DNA of 64,000 nt from Chaetomium olivaceum (taxonomy: Eukaryota > Ascomycota > Sordariomycetes > Sordariales > Chaetomiaceae): NCBI GenBank assembly GCA_039881045.1, contig JAYWVB010000034.1, positions 62,001 through 126,000 on the forward strand. The letters are read 5' to 3'. How positions within the stretch are numbered: the stretch's first letter is position 1; the number at the start of each line of letters is the position of its first letter. The position numbers and the translations under genes are program-made. This document shows positions 11,815 through 23,914 of this stretch, piece by piece. The notes below the pieces were generated by a model. That model ran no database searches. It saw nothing but the letters and a program-made list of their open reading frames with translations, and was not told where the DNA came from.

Positions 11815-13068
11815 CTATACGTTCAACAGCTTCTCGTGCTGCCCGCCATACCGTTCACCGACAATGGGCAGGGAAACCAGTAGTGTCTGAATCTCCTCCA
11901 TATCCTGCTCAGTCAACACCACGTCTTGACAGTTCTCCAGGACCCGCTCGACTCTGGTCGACCCCGGAATGGGAATCGCGCCCTGACGACGCACCCATGC
12001 AACGGCCAACTGGACGACACTGACTCCTTTGCGCTTGGCTATCTTTTCCACTGCCTCGACGAGCTTGACGTTTTGCTCGAACGCTCCTGGCTGGAAACGC
12101 GGTAGGCGGCGCCGCATGTCGTTCTCGGGTAGGTCCTCCAGCTTGCGGAACGCGCCGGTGAGCCAGCCGCGACCGACGGGACCGTATGCAATGAGAGGGA
12201 TGCCGACTAATGAAGCAGCACCCGGTCAGTAACGGTTGCTTTGGGCCGTTTGGCTTCCTCCAGAACTGAACAGCTAGAGAGGGAGGGAAAATACGAACGC
12301 TCCTAGCATGTGTCCGCCGTACCATTGGTAAGCGGATCAATCGTGAACAGACTCAGCTCAACCTCGACAGCCGCAATGGGATGCACGGCGTGGGCGCGTC
12401 GGATGGTATTGGCGCCGACCTCGCTGAGACCAATCCCGCCAATTTTGCCCTCCTTGACGAGCTCCGCCAGAGCATGCACTGAGACCTCGACCGGCACCTT
12501 CGGATCGACGCGCGCGCACTCGAAGATGTCGATTTTCTTTGACGCCACCTAGCACCCTAAGCGCCTCGTCTACCGAAGCCTAGACACCCTCTGGGCTGCA
12601 ATCCGGGGTGTGCGTCTTCGGGTCGTACGCGCCCTTGATGCTGAGGACAACCTTGTCAGCATCCTCAGGGTAGGTATCAAAATAGTACTTCAGCAAGTCG
12701 AGCGAGTTTGCATGAGGCGGGCCGTAAAACAGGGCCTAGAGACCATAATTGATACAGGTGAGCTTCCGCCAAAGCAGTTGACACAGACAAATAGATGGGA
12801 GAAAGTAGAAAGCTCCTTGGGCACTTACACCGTTCCAGAAATTGGCACCTTGGTCAAGGGCGGCTTTCATGATCTTTACCGCCGTGGCATACTCCGTAGG
12901 CGCCCACGGACGGGTCAGCCCTAAGGTGTTGCGTCAATGCCAATTCAACAACTCGGATTTGGCCACATTGACGAGCTTCAATGTTCGTTTTGGCTTACCC
13001 ATCAGTCCAAAACCAACGGGCCCTACTGGCCTGGCGGAAATGCTAGTGGGGGTTGCGAGTTTGGCCAT
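11815..13068 (-). pseudogene. Aldo-keto reductase pseudogene (pyridoxal reductase/YakC type)
   Basis: NADPH-dependent aldo-keto reductase relic. The plausible start is the ATG at 13068 (MAKLATPTSISARPVGPVGF), with donor GTAAGC after 12,999. A second exon follows (LTRPWAPTEYATAVKIM to ALDQGANFWNG), then a third with YYFDTYPEDADKVVLSIKG. The later part carries DIFECARVDPKVPVE, EGKIGGIGLSEVGANTIRR and AVEVELSLFT, and the last exon has IPLIAYGPVGRGWLTGAF and the C-terminal cofactor region AIPIPGSTRVERVLEN. Three lesions break it: an in-frame TAG after CSPEGV (about 12,572), a one-base frame change just before KKIDIFECA (about 12,545), and a TAG after NGTADTC just before an intron (about 12,302). 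None sits in a long homopolymer, so I read it as a real pseudogene. Confidence 0.8.
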
Positions 13069-13927
13069 GGCACAGCACGTACGTAGCGTAACGGTAGTTG
13101 GAGGTTGTTGTCGTTGGACTTATCGTGGACGGGAGAGTCAGCAGACGCTGAAATAATAGAAACGGATGCTAAGTATTGTCCATTGCTGTGCCCCTAAATA
13201 TAATGGTTTGCAGTGAGAGGATTGGCGGGAGTGTCGGGGTGTCGGACTATTGGGGTTAGGACATAGGGTCCTATCTCCGGGACCTTGGTCGTCCGTCAAG
13301 CAGTCGACCCCAAAGACGATGACGCTCGTTTCGGGGCCTTGGGAACAGTATTAACTGGGCTTGGTAGGTATGCCATATGCCATGGAAGATGCGCCGTTAC
13401 TCCGTCTCGGAGAACTTGAAGCATGGATACCGTACCAATCGCAGTGCGAAAAGGGAAACCGCTCCCAACATGCGGTCAACGCATGCTCGTCGAGGTGCTG
13501 AGCGAGGGATCAGGTTGCCACGAGGCTGGGATACCCATCAACCAAATGCCAGCCTACGGTGCCCGGTTATCACCAGATACATGACAACCACTACTCATAC
13601 CACGCAGGAGGGTTAGAGTTGCACCGATTCCTTACTTAGGTAGTCAGATAACAATAAAAAAGGCTAGGTCTCGGTTTTATAGCATTTTGAAAGCAATTCA
13701 GCCGGCAGTAGAATTAACGACTAACTGTTGTTCTAACGGATATGACACTAAACGGAGGGGAGTTGCCACTACAGACCGGGAGGGACCATGGTCCGAAAAG
13801 TATATATTCATATCTCCGCAAAGCCCGCCGTCGGTGGGTCTTCTCTGCCAGCCAATACGCTGCCGCCCGCAGCGTATCCAGAGGCTTGATTGTTCACCGT
13901 CCGCAGCGAGTGGGCGTCCCGAGAGTG
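13069..13927. other. Intergenic stretch
   Basis: Upstream side of the aldo-keto reductase relic and 3' side of the next minus gene. No exon-like segment or RNA recognised. Confidence 0.45.
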
Positions 13928-15519
13928 TTAGGCGGATGAGGCGGGCAGCAGGGGCAGAGGTTTACCGTTTCGCCGGCAAATCTCAACACAACGGTAATAC
14001 TCCACCTCTTTCCTCACCTTCTCGACCAACACGCCAGCTTCGGCCCTCTCCGCGTCCCCTTCCTCGTCGTCCGTCTCCTCGATCGCGGACAATGTCGCCT
14101 CACAGTCCCAGCACAGACACCGCTCGTACTCTTCCCCGAAGCGCACACAGAACAAGTCCTTCGTCTCCTCCATCCCGCCGTGCAACACGTCCCGCCCCAG
14201 CTTGTCGTCGTGGTTGATGAAGACGCCGGTCCGGCGCCGGACCGACTCGGCGTAGGCCTGCGCGGAGCACTGGTGCGTGTGCCACGCGAGGTCGATGTCG
14301 AGCGTCGGCACGAGCATCCTGCCCGGGTACAGGGCGAACAGGCGCAGGAATTTGGCGTAGCGGTCAACGGCGCGGCGCAGCGTGCCGGCGACGGCCGGGC
14401 TGCGGATCCACAGCTGCAGGTGCATCTTGTCGATGAAGGCGGCCTGCCGCTGGACGTTGTCGGCGAGGGGCTGATTCACGTGCTTATTCGCCTCGGTCTG
14501 CTCAAGCACGCCGAGGAAGGCTGCGTCGCGCGGCTCGAGCTGGTCTTGCGTCATGTTGAGCAGCTCGATCAACCCGATGATGTGCACGTGCCGCTGGCCG
14601 TAGCGGGCTAGGATGGTCGAAATACGGTCGCCGGCGCCGAACTCGAGGTAGCGGAAGATGTCGGGCTCGAGGCCAGCGTGCGTTCTTGTCCATTCTTCCG
14701 CGGCCGCGGGCAAGGCGTACGTCCAATCTCGCGAGTTGATCGCGTCGTGCACGGCTTGCCACGGGAAGGGGAGTCGACGCAGCTGCTTGAGACGGTAGCG
14801 GCTCTGGGATCTGTCGTAGTCGTGGGGGTTCAGCAGGAAAGCGTGCCAGACCATGAGCACATCTTCGAAAGTCAGTTTCTAGATCCCGTATATGTTGGAT
14901 ATTCGGCCGAGGACGTACCAATAGGAGGCAGGAACGGCAGTTTTGACCATTCCGAGTCCGTTCCGGTCTTGACGTCGGCACCGTGGTCATGAGCAGCCGC
15001 CTCTTCCATCAAGGCGTCTATTTTTCTCACCCAGACCCTGAACCGGCCCACGACAATGCGGAGGAAGTACAACCACTTATCTCGCCTCTTGGCTGGGAAT
15101 GTCTCGTCCTTGAGCTGCACCGGCTTGTAGACATACCCCAATTTCTGGGAGTCCCACCTCTTGCGGAAGATGGTCTTTTTCTCTTCCACGAGACCAAACC
15201 TCGTGTCGAGCGCCTTGGACCGGATGACGTCCTGGCGTAACTTGTATAGTACCTCGAGCAGCTCGAGGTGGACGGCGCATTCGCTCTCTGTCGGGAGGTC
15301 CGGCTCGGTGGGGGAATGTGTGCTCGGGATATGGAATGACGCGAAGAGCTGGGGGTCCGGGATCTTTGGCTCTTCTTCGACCGTCTTAGCCGTGCGTTCA
15401 TACCGGTTCAAAGCATCTTTTCGGTTGAGATGTCTGTACTTCCCAGACACCAGTGAGTCCACTTCGGCTTTACTAGCGGCGTGAAGGTCTTTAATGTGCA
15501 ATGGAACAAGGTGAGCCAT
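13928..15519 (-). CDS. Glycine-rich domain-containing protein (DUF1399)
   Basis: Member of the GRDP/DUF1399 family found in plants and fungi; biochemical role unsettled. Start ATG at 15519 (MAHLVPLHIKDLHAASKAEV). Exon 1 is 15519-14919. A 56-nt intron has donor GTACGT and branch CTGAC. Exon 2 is 14862-13928, giving 511 residues in consistent phase. The splice creates LPFLPPIDVLMVWHAFLLNP, the expected DUF1399 motif. A second conserved block is LDIDLAWHTHQCSAQAYAES followed by INHDDKLGRDVL. The C-terminus holds a Cys pair cluster (CLCWDC) and an acidic stretch. The WH-x(n)-LNP and WHTHQ repeats may bind metal, but this is inferred from residue type. The gene looks intact. Confidence 0.85.
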
Positions 15520-15988
15520 GGCGGTTGATGAGACTGACTGGATGAATTCTGGTCTCAGCTGTAAATGTTGTGGACAGAAGCGTTGTGGCTACCAGTTTTT
15601 CTTTTTGTTCGATCACGAGTAGGCTCCGATGAGGGGTAGCGGCATGATACTTTCCCTTGCCCACGCAGTTATCCGCCCTAATCGGGCGTACGGCTCGGCA
15701 GCAACACAGCCTCCTCAGCTGAAGCCACACACGTGGGACTCTGATGATGATTTGCCGAGATGCTGCCAAGGGAGATGGCTTCCTCGACTTTGGTAGGCTA
15801 CCGTAACAAGCGTCGGTGATCAAATAGGGTGACAGATTCACCCCATAGGCAGCCAAAGAAATTGGGTCATAAGATACCTTAACACTCGTCGTCCAGTCGC
15901 TCGGCTGAGATCTGCCGTTTACTTTATCTTGCATCTACGTATCACGTTGCCCAGGGGAGGCTTCCACCATCAGAGACCAAACATCCCG
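15520..15988. other. Divergent intergenic region
   Basis: Shared upstream region between the minus-strand DUF1399 gene and the plus-strand membrane protein gene. No motif I can name with confidence. Confidence 0.5.
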
Positions 15989-17743
15989 ATGTCCGGAGCA
16001 TGGTCGTGCATCGTACGTTTCGCGTGCCACATACCCATGGGGATGGTTGGTTTCAGCGGCCGTCGCCTATATGACTCTGTCAAGGACTTGGATGCTGTTG
16101 GAATCTATGACGTGATTCCCGGTGGGCGCATGTTCCTGTCAGGCTTGCAGATGAACGCGACTTGGGTAAGTCCGGGGGAAGCCGACACTGGAGCTGCGTG
16201 GTTCTCTAATGGATACTCATAGGGAATATTTGCCTTCGTATGGAACTTCATCATGTTCATGGGTTGTATAGGGTGCTACTCGTTGTTCTGCCTGCTGCTC
16301 GGTTTGGTCGACTCAATGATCGCTAGTTCCCTCCTCGTCAGTGCGATCAAGCAGGCCCAGTTCCTCCCGCGGGCTCATAGCAGTTGCAACTATGCGACCG
16401 ACTGGAGCAACGGAACGGACGGCCGCAACTTTTTCCTCGCTGCCAACGAGACCACTTTTAGCACCTACAAGGGCCCAGGACGCTTGTGTCACAGCATGGT
16501 CGAGCTTTGGATCATTACCGTATCCATGGCGTGAGTGATGACTGGCTTCTCCTCGCTCCATGACGTATAACTAATGATAGAATTGCCACGGGGCAGTGTC
16601 CTCTACTTGCTTACTGGGTCCATCAACATGCTCATCGGTTTGGCAGAAGTTTACGCCTCCCATGATCGTAACGGGTCCAGGTCTTATTACAGCAGCGGCA
16701 ACACGACCTACCATTCAGCAGCCAACAACAGATGGTCATGTTGGGGGAGCCTTGGTGGGTTTGTTGCCTGGATCCTGACACCCGTCTTCTGGATTTTGGA
16801 CCACCCCTTGGCAGCGGGCCGGTTCGCTTTCCGATATACGTGCAAGGCACTTGCTACTAAGAGCAAGCACAGAACAGACCGTCACCACAGCAAACCCCCT
16901 CAGCACCAAAATCGGGGCCCAGAAAATGGTTCAGCCGAGAGCGGGCCCGACGCTAGTGAGACGCATACCATGCCGGTGCTGCCATATCAGCTTCTCCTCA
17001 AGGTCTCCAGGGACCTCCACTTCGTTGATCTGATCAACGCTAGCCGTTCCTCCAAGAGGCTGCGGACTACACTGTTCGGCCGTGACGGACCGAACACAAT
17101 GCGACTAGACGACCTCCGCCGGTTTACTTGCCAAGGGAACACGAAACGCAGCTGCGATCTCTGCGGCATTCAAACATGTCCGGTAAGTACCAGTTCCGAG
17201 GCAATCATATTACCTAGCATGACATACATAAGGTGCATACGTTGAAGAAGTCATCGGAACTAACCCGGCGACCCGCAGAATTGCCAAACAGGTGTAAGAA
17301 TGACACCGTCTCTGGCGTCTCAGCATCTCAGGGATTGCCAACCTCAGTGCTCCAAGTGTTTCTACAAAACCTACTGTCGCTGGTGGGGCCCGCAAGGCCA
17401 GCGCTTAGCGAAGCACAGCACGACGTGTGGGCTTAGGGAGCAGCAGCAGCAGCAGGCCGACGTAGAGATGGGAGTGGTGGTGGTGGGGGCAGGCCTGGCA
17501 CCGACACCAGAGGACAAGACGCTGTGTCGGATGTGCGCTTCACTGACGTCTGCAGAACGCAGGAGAGCTTTTGAGGTGAAGGACAAGAGGGAGCTCGACC
17601 GAATGGAAAGGCATCCACTAGCCTGCTCTGAATGCAAGGGGCTGCTCTCGACCCGGGCTATGAGATGGTGGATCTGCCGGACGTGCTTGACAGAATGTCC
17701 TTCGCACATGCACCCGGCATGGGCTGACAGAGACCTGCTTTGA
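15989..17743 (+). CDS. Multi-pass membrane protein with F-box-like segment and Cys-rich tail
   Basis: Unrecognised fungal protein assembled from four exons: 15989-16165, 16223-16530, 16597-17182 and 17279-17743, 511 residues. Donors are GTAAGT, GTGAGT and GTAAGT. Hydrophobic segments are FVWNFIMFMGCIGCYSLFCL, ELWIITVSMAVLYLLTG and GGFVAWILTPVFWILD, with a possible N-glycosylated loop (CNYATDWSNGTDG, NETTFS) between the first two. After a basic linker comes LPYQLLLKVSRDLHFVDLIN followed by SRSSKRLRTTLF, which resembles an F-box, then Cys clusters CDLCGIQTCPNC and CQPQCSKCFYKTYC, and CRMCASL and CSECKGL further on. The start is uncertain; another Met lies upstream in frame. A membrane-anchored ubiquitin-ligase adaptor is a guess from the segment order. 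Confidence 0.65.
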
Positions 17744-18621
17744 CTCAAACTTGCGCTGATTATATGATACCAAGGCTCACGAGGAGGGTCCTGGGATGGC
17801 TGATGGACTCAGGAAGGCTGCCGATGTACAGTTTGGCTAGGAGGCTCGAGCTGGAAGCGGCGGCCTAACACGCCCCTCCTTCGGAGGCCAGGGGGCCTCC
17901 TCTCTTTGTATTCGCAGGCTCACACACGTGTACTTTCCTTGAAGATTGGTATGGGTTTTTCATCCGGCCCGTGAGGGCGCGGTTTTCCTGTACAGTAAAT
18001 AGCTGAGGGTCCGGCACGCCTTAAGGCACAGCGGAGTATGAATAATAATTATATGATACCAATACTGGTATCCATTTTGGATAGAACAGGGTATGTAGGA
18101 TACTTGATGTATCGTTACTTGGGCATCAAATCGACCATAATAAACCTGAATCACCAAGAAATCCTTTGCTTTTATGTCGATAAATGCTATAGTTTTTAAC
18201 CGTACCAACGTCATTACCATACTGTTGGAGGCGCACTGCAGAAGGAAGGCCCTCCGGAGAAAGCGATGTTTGGTCGATATCCTTAGGCATGTGTGTGGTG
18301 TTTGTCCTTCATGGAGAGCTGAGAAACCCATGGCCTGACGCCTTACCCCTCCTCGGCGTGCGGGAAAGCCGTCAGAAACGCCGGCCAAGCACCTGCAGAG
18401 GCGCAGCAACCGATCATTGTTAACCTCCATTCATACCTTAGCGAAGAGGCGGTGGCAGTGCATTTGAGCCCCTCTCACCGATAACCCAAGGCTGAGGTGA
18501 TTCTCTCCTACCATCATCGCCCACTTGGGAGGACTCGCTCACAACGAGGAGTCTGATTATGTTATGTTCTGGTCCTCTCTTTTAGCTTCATGCCCTATCT
18601 AGGTATCCTGCAACGACAGTC
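17744..18621. other. Intergenic stretch
   Basis: About 0.9 kb between two plus-strand genes. It contains a GC inverted repeat (CTCCTTCGGAGGCCAGGGGG region, about 17,875-17,900) that could shape the 3' end of the upstream transcript. No gene seen. Confidence 0.4.
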
Positions 18622-21600
18622 ATGTCTCGGTTAAAGAATATACGAATAGCACTTCTACCCTCACCATCCAATATTACCTCTGCGCCTGAGACATCCTGGA
18701 CGCCGCTTGGGCTGGGAAAGGATGTCCTGCTCCGTGAATTCGAAGCGCTCTACTGGGAGGGCGTTCGAGGAGAACTAGAGAACATCCTCCGCACCTTGAA
18801 CACTTGGCACAAGCCCGACTTCTCCTCCGTCAGGGTGGACGACGAGGACGACGACTTCATCCACGGCTTCGATACATTCATCGATCAAGTAACCGAGGAA
18901 TCGCGAGCATTCGCTATTCGATACGGTAAGGCGCCACATGGGCTTTTCCGAAACGCTTTCCAGTTCGGTTCATCTTGGAGAGAGGAACTAACTGAAGGCT
19001 GTGCCAGGAATACTAAAGCAGGAAATGGCAAAGATGAGGCAGAAGAATTCGACATCCGTAACACCGACCAAGAAGTACACGGAAGTACTCGAACAGGTCC
19101 TCCGAGATCGCCAAACGGACCACGCCAGCTCCAGGCTGAAGGCGGGGGTCCGGCGCGCCATTGATGGTAAGGCCAGATATGTGTGCACCTTCACGGGATT
19201 GGGGTTGTTGTCGGTTTGTTTTACTAAGATGGACCAGCTCTTCCAAGATTATGCGGCCTTCAACAACGGGCATGGATGTTGCTGCAAGCCACAGGTCCGT
19301 CCGTACCTACTTTCCCTACATACCTTACCTCCCAGTAAATGGAGAACGGCACATGCAGCTGACCGGGACATATAGGATTCCTCGACATAGAAAAGTTGAT
19401 CGAGCACAGACCGCCGTTGGACAAGTTGGGCTTCTGGAAGCGGCCCGCAGTACCTCAACGTACGGACCCCAGTCTGATGATGCATTCGGTGGCTCAAACT
19501 CATGCTGTTGATGCTCGTGTCTAGTTACCTTATCCAAGTTTGACGAGTCTTGGATTCCGCGGTTCAAGCCTCTGCGCTGCGGACGCCCTGATTGCAGTAG
19601 CGTCATAAGGGGAAGCATGTTCGTCTCGACGGCTGTATCTGCCGCACATGAACCTGAACAAGCCGTCGTGGTTTGTGAGGACTGCTACCGCTCTGTTCAT
19701 TACGGTGACGCATCGTTCACCAAGTCTTACAAACACTGTGTCCTCACCGAAGCTATTACACCGCCGATTAGCAGGGCTATATGCCGCTGCAAGGACGTCC
19801 CTCACTTTAATGGGAGAGGCATTGACCCTCTTCCCGATAGACAAGAATGCGAAGCACCTCGACGCCGGGGGGACAGGGACCGTTCAGTGCAGCCTTCTCA
19901 AGCTTGGTGAGATAGTCGCCTTGGCCAAGTACGAGGGGTTGCGATCCGTCGTGGGCACCGCTGGCAAGAAACTTGAATCTTTCAAGCCGCCCTCAATATC
20001 ACCCGACGCTTCCAGCTCTCCCGGAAAAGACACGGCCAACAAGACTTCAAAACAGAGATACAAGCGACTCGAGATCAAGACGGAGACCAGCCTCTCGGAT
20101 TCTGCGACCCGAGTTGCCGCTTCAGGCTCCACTACCGCTGTTACTGAACCAACAGCTGACGAAGACATCCCCGTGTTCTTCAGGAGGTTCACATCCAAGT
20201 ACCCATTCGGGAACGTGCACATGGCGCTGAGGGTTGGTCCACTGGTAATCGAGAACGGAGTAGCCCAGTGAGTTTCCCAGGAACAAGCAGCCCTAGGCTC
20301 CTCCTCCAGTAACATAAGGTTCCTAGCTCACAGCCCAATATAGTACCAAACGCGGCGCCCTGATAACACTGCGGGAGCCGCCCGTCTTCCAAGATCGGCT
20401 CTTGCTGTTCACACCTCGCACCCGCAGCCTTGCCGTGGGGGGAAGCGCGGCGCGGGAGGTTTGGCAGCAGGACCGAACCCCCATCACCCGAAAACGCTAC
20501 AAAGCCTTGATGAAGCAGGTTGTCGGCGCGCCTTTCACCGGAATGCTGCCCCACGGGGAGGAATTAGACATCGTCAACCATCTTCTGGCAGCGAGCCGCA
20601 AGCCGTTCGACGACCCGGGTCTGCCAGTCGCCGAGCAGCAAAAGCTCGTCTCCGAGAGTCTGGACCAGGTGCTCGGAAGGCTGAAGGCCCTGATGCACTC
20701 GAGGGTTACGATATACCTGGAGAGCATTGCCGAGCGGCTCCTTGACCCCAAGACGAAGCTGACCTGGAGTGCCACGACCAACAACTGCCAGAGCTTCTGC
20801 AATGCCCTGATCAACCCGAAGCTGTTCGGCCCTCTTGTCAGCACAAGCACGAGCACAAGCACGCCAAAGGCAGACATATCGTCGTCCCCTCTATACGTCA
20901 TGAGCTTCGTCTGCCCGGACGAGGGCTACCTGCAGCGCGGCGTGGCGACCAAGTACGACGTGCCGAGTGGGCTGACCGAGGAGTACCTGCTACGGTTCCA
21001 CTTTGGGCGGCACGACGAGGCCGACATGATCGATACGCAGCAAGAGTACTGGTACGACTGGGGCGCGTTCGGCGGGCCGCTGTACCGGTACCAGGACCTC
21101 TTCCCCTGGGACTGCACCGAGGCCTACCGCCGCTACCCGACGCGCTGCGGCGCCTGCAACCTGGCCAAGCACGTGTGGGCTTTTCCCTTCGATGCCTGGT
21201 CTGTCGCCGCCCTGCACCTGACGCGCGACCGCCACATGTACGGCCCCGCCGCCGTCGACCCCTCCTTCGCCGCCGCGGGCCCGGGGGCGACCCCGCAAAC
21301 CTGGATGCGCAACCGCCTGATGGTGCTCGCGGCCACCAACATGCTCTCGCGGACCGCCGTCGCCATGGCGCAGACCCCGCGCTTCGCCCGCGCCACCGCC
21401 TGGCTGCACCCTAAGCATCACTCCCACCCACCTACTGCTGCCGACGACAAGGGTAAAACCACCACAACCGCCGCCAGCAGCAGCAGCAGCAGCAGCCTGC
21501 TCGCGGCCTACCCGGCACTCGCGCGCGTCAAGCTGGGCGGCATTCACCGGGCGCAACCCTTCAGCCACTACTTCGAGGCGGGCACGTACCGGCACTACTT

Positions 21601-21923
21601 CCTAGCCGAGTGGGCGCTGCGGCGGCGTGCCGAGCAGGTCGCGGCGTACGAGGTCCTGCGCGACGGGCGCGTGTGCCTGCCGGACGTGGGGAGTCGCTTC
21701 TCGCTGACGCCCGATCAGGGCCCGTCCTTTGCGGACGCGCTGTTTACGACACGTGACGTTACCGTGGGGTTGGGTTTCGCGGACGGCTGTGGGTCGAGTT
21801 GTGGGAGCGGGTGTGGGAACTCCACGTGCGGAGGAAGTGCCTGCGGAGGAGGAGGGGGGTAGTAGCTGTGGCAGTGGCGGTTGTGGGGGTGGAGGTGAGG
21901 GCTGTGGAGGAGGAGGAGATTGA
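18622..21923 (+). CDS. Large protein with permuted NlpC/P60-LRAT-like domain
   Basis: Multi-exon fungal protein of unknown function. Start ATG 18622 (MSRLKNIRIALLPSPSNITS). Exons are 18622-18925, 19008-19166, a short exon ending at the donor near 19,291, one from 19,376 to the GTACGG donor near 19,469, one from about 19,538 on, and a last exon after the intron near 20,270-20,340. A Cys-rich, zinc-binding-like block (LRCGRPDC, VVCEDCYRSVHYGD, ICRCKDV) lies mid-protein. Next comes FGNVHMALRVGPLVIENG, and about 180 residues later WSATTNNCQSFCNALI. A His-containing strand before an NC-x(n) motif is the circularly permuted order of LRAT/PPPDE-type papain-like folds. Frame breaks occur near 19,820 and at the G6 run 21,854-21,859. 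Past the latter, the Cys/Gly tail pattern (GGSSCGSGGCGGGG) continues in another frame to 21,923. Confidence 0.7.
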
Positions 21924-22228
21924 GGCGGAGGAGGAAGCTGTTGACGTGTTGTCAACCTTTAACAACTGCTGGCTGCTGCCAATCGAGGATGCCTTACCTT
22001 TACGCAGCGCTGGGGCAGGCTGGAGTAAGGTATCTTAGAGAGCACTTTGTAGCATGCGGTGGGAGTTTGCGGCGGCAACGGTGATGGCGAGACAATGAAA
22101 GATAACTGCATTAGAAGTCTCTGGGTTCGACTATGTTCAAGAGAGCTGCCAGATTTCATTTCCTAGATGACACACCTCAGGAACCTTCGCTACAGTTAGC
22201 ACCAGACCATTCCAGCGAGACTCGCTGC
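21924..22228. other. Convergent gene spacer
   Basis: Spacer between the 3' end of the Cys/Gly-tailed gene and the 3' end of the minus-strand lipase gene. No feature recognised. Confidence 0.4.
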
Positions 22229-23833
22229 CTAGGCGCTCAGCTCCCCTTCCTCGATCCGCCGTACTCGATCGGAGTAGCAAGCGCGGCGATGCAACTCAAC
22301 CCGACAGAAGAGGAGCTGCTCGAATCTATCCTGGGGCACCTCGCAAGCCTTCAAACAGATCCGGCCCTCATCGTCCAGCCGTGTCAGAAGAAGCACGCGA
22401 ATACCAACATGGCGATACACAGGCAGAGGGAGGGGCCAGGCGTGTTCAGAACCGGCAGTCGGATCGGCAGGCCCTGAGCGTGATGCGGCCATGCCCCGGG
22501 TGGTCATCTCAATGTCGTTGTCGAGGAGAGCGGGCTGCCCATACACAGCGCGTATCAAGTTAACCAGACACAGGATGTAGGGCCCATCTGCCCGGCTGAC
22601 GACATCAAATTCGTTGATGATGTTGAGGCAGAGGCCCAAGGGTTGCCGCGGGGCAAGTTCTTCAAGATTCAGGGCCTGGGTCACAACTGTGGGGGCGCCG
22701 AATGTGATGCACGACAACTTCGCATCTGGGGCCACTGATATTGATGAGGAATGTCAGCATTGAACGAGGTCCATGACAGGGTAAACCAGGCGCCTTCACT
22801 TACAACTGTCCAAACCCAAAAGACGGCGGAGAAAGAGCAGGCTCGCAACCGCTCCGCCTGCCGAATGCCCTGTGAAGATGATGTGGGTGTTGGATGACTG
22901 ACGGCTCTTAAGATAGACGCGTATCCTCTCCGACACAGCGTCCTCTAGCGCTTCCGCGCTATTAACAAAGCCGCTGTGAGCAACGATATTCTGCCCCTTG
23001 AGCCATTAGGTTAGCATTTCTCTGTGTCCACTGGCCGCGCTACGGCGAAAACGTCTGTTAGGAGGTGCGTACGTTGCAGTCAAAGGCATTCCGCGGCCTT
23101 GAATTCGCATTCACCATATGGTCGACCTTGCTGGCGCTCCCCCGAACAGCAATAACGAGCGCTGGTAGGAATTTGTTCTCCATATCTGCAGCCGGCGTCA
23201 CGATGGTTGAGAGGAGGGATTTTGTGCTGCCTCCGATTGAGGGAGATACGATGTAGTCGTGTTCGAAGTTGCAGTATGTGGAGTTGGGCGGCCCTACCGC
23301 GGCATTCATATCGTAGGCGCTGAGCGCACATTTCCAGGCGGCCGAAACGACGCGGGCCATGGGCTGGGAGCTACCCTCACAATGGCCCAGATGCGTTCGC
23401 ACCGGTCAGCCTCGTTAAGAGTTGAGAGCAGTGGGAAGAACACCTCTCACCAGGTCCATTTGGCGCACAAATTCTCGTCTACTCTTGAGTTGGCGTACTT
23501 GGAAGCCTCTCGGTCGAGACGAAGCAGGACATCGTGGAGCTGCCCGTCCAAGTCACCTCCCGGCAGTAAGACTTGTCAGTCGAAGCCCGAGCTGTTTTCC
23601 ATCCTACCTTAGGCGACCAGATCGCGTGGCGGGCAACCACAACCACACTCACCACTAAGATCGGCCTGGCCGAGCGCGCTGTCAAGTGCAGCCGACAGCT
23701 CGGCCGTTGCAGCCGAGGCGCCGCGCGAGTTGTCGACAAAGGTGATGCCACATGCTGGAGTTTCGGATGATATCTTCAGGGCCGAAGCGCTGGCTTCAGG
23801 ACGGCTTGTGCCGACCCGGAGAAGGCGTCTCAT
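22229..23833 (-). CDS. Lipase class 3 family protein
   Basis: Predicted serine hydrolase of the fungal class 3 lipase (alpha/beta) family. The clearest piece is at about 22,800-22,880: NTHIIFTGHSAGGAVASLL, the nucleophile-elbow GHSAG. It is preceded by ALVIAVRGSASKVDHMVN, the oxyanion-side strand of this family. Downstream exon sequence LSCITFGAPTVV, then NEFDVVSRADGPYI (candidate catalytic Asp) and LPVYRHVGIRVL (candidate catalytic His) complete a plausible Ser-Asp-His triad. At least four exons are present, with donors such as GTGAGAG near 23,450. The first in-frame ATG I can support is at 23833; coding-like sequence extends upstream to about 23,905 without an ATG, so a further 5' exon is possible. 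No signal peptide is seen in what can be assembled, so the enzyme may be intracellular. Confidence 0.8.
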
Positions 23834-23914
23834 CTCGCTGGTCCACCAAGAGAAAGGGGGCTCGTCCAAGGTACCTAGGTACTGTGAGAGAGGAACGGCC
23901 ACGCGGAATAGCAA

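Noticed and set aside
20990..21595. 201-codon minus frame
   Set aside because: Antisense shadow of the GC-rich plus-strand exon; no family resemblance.
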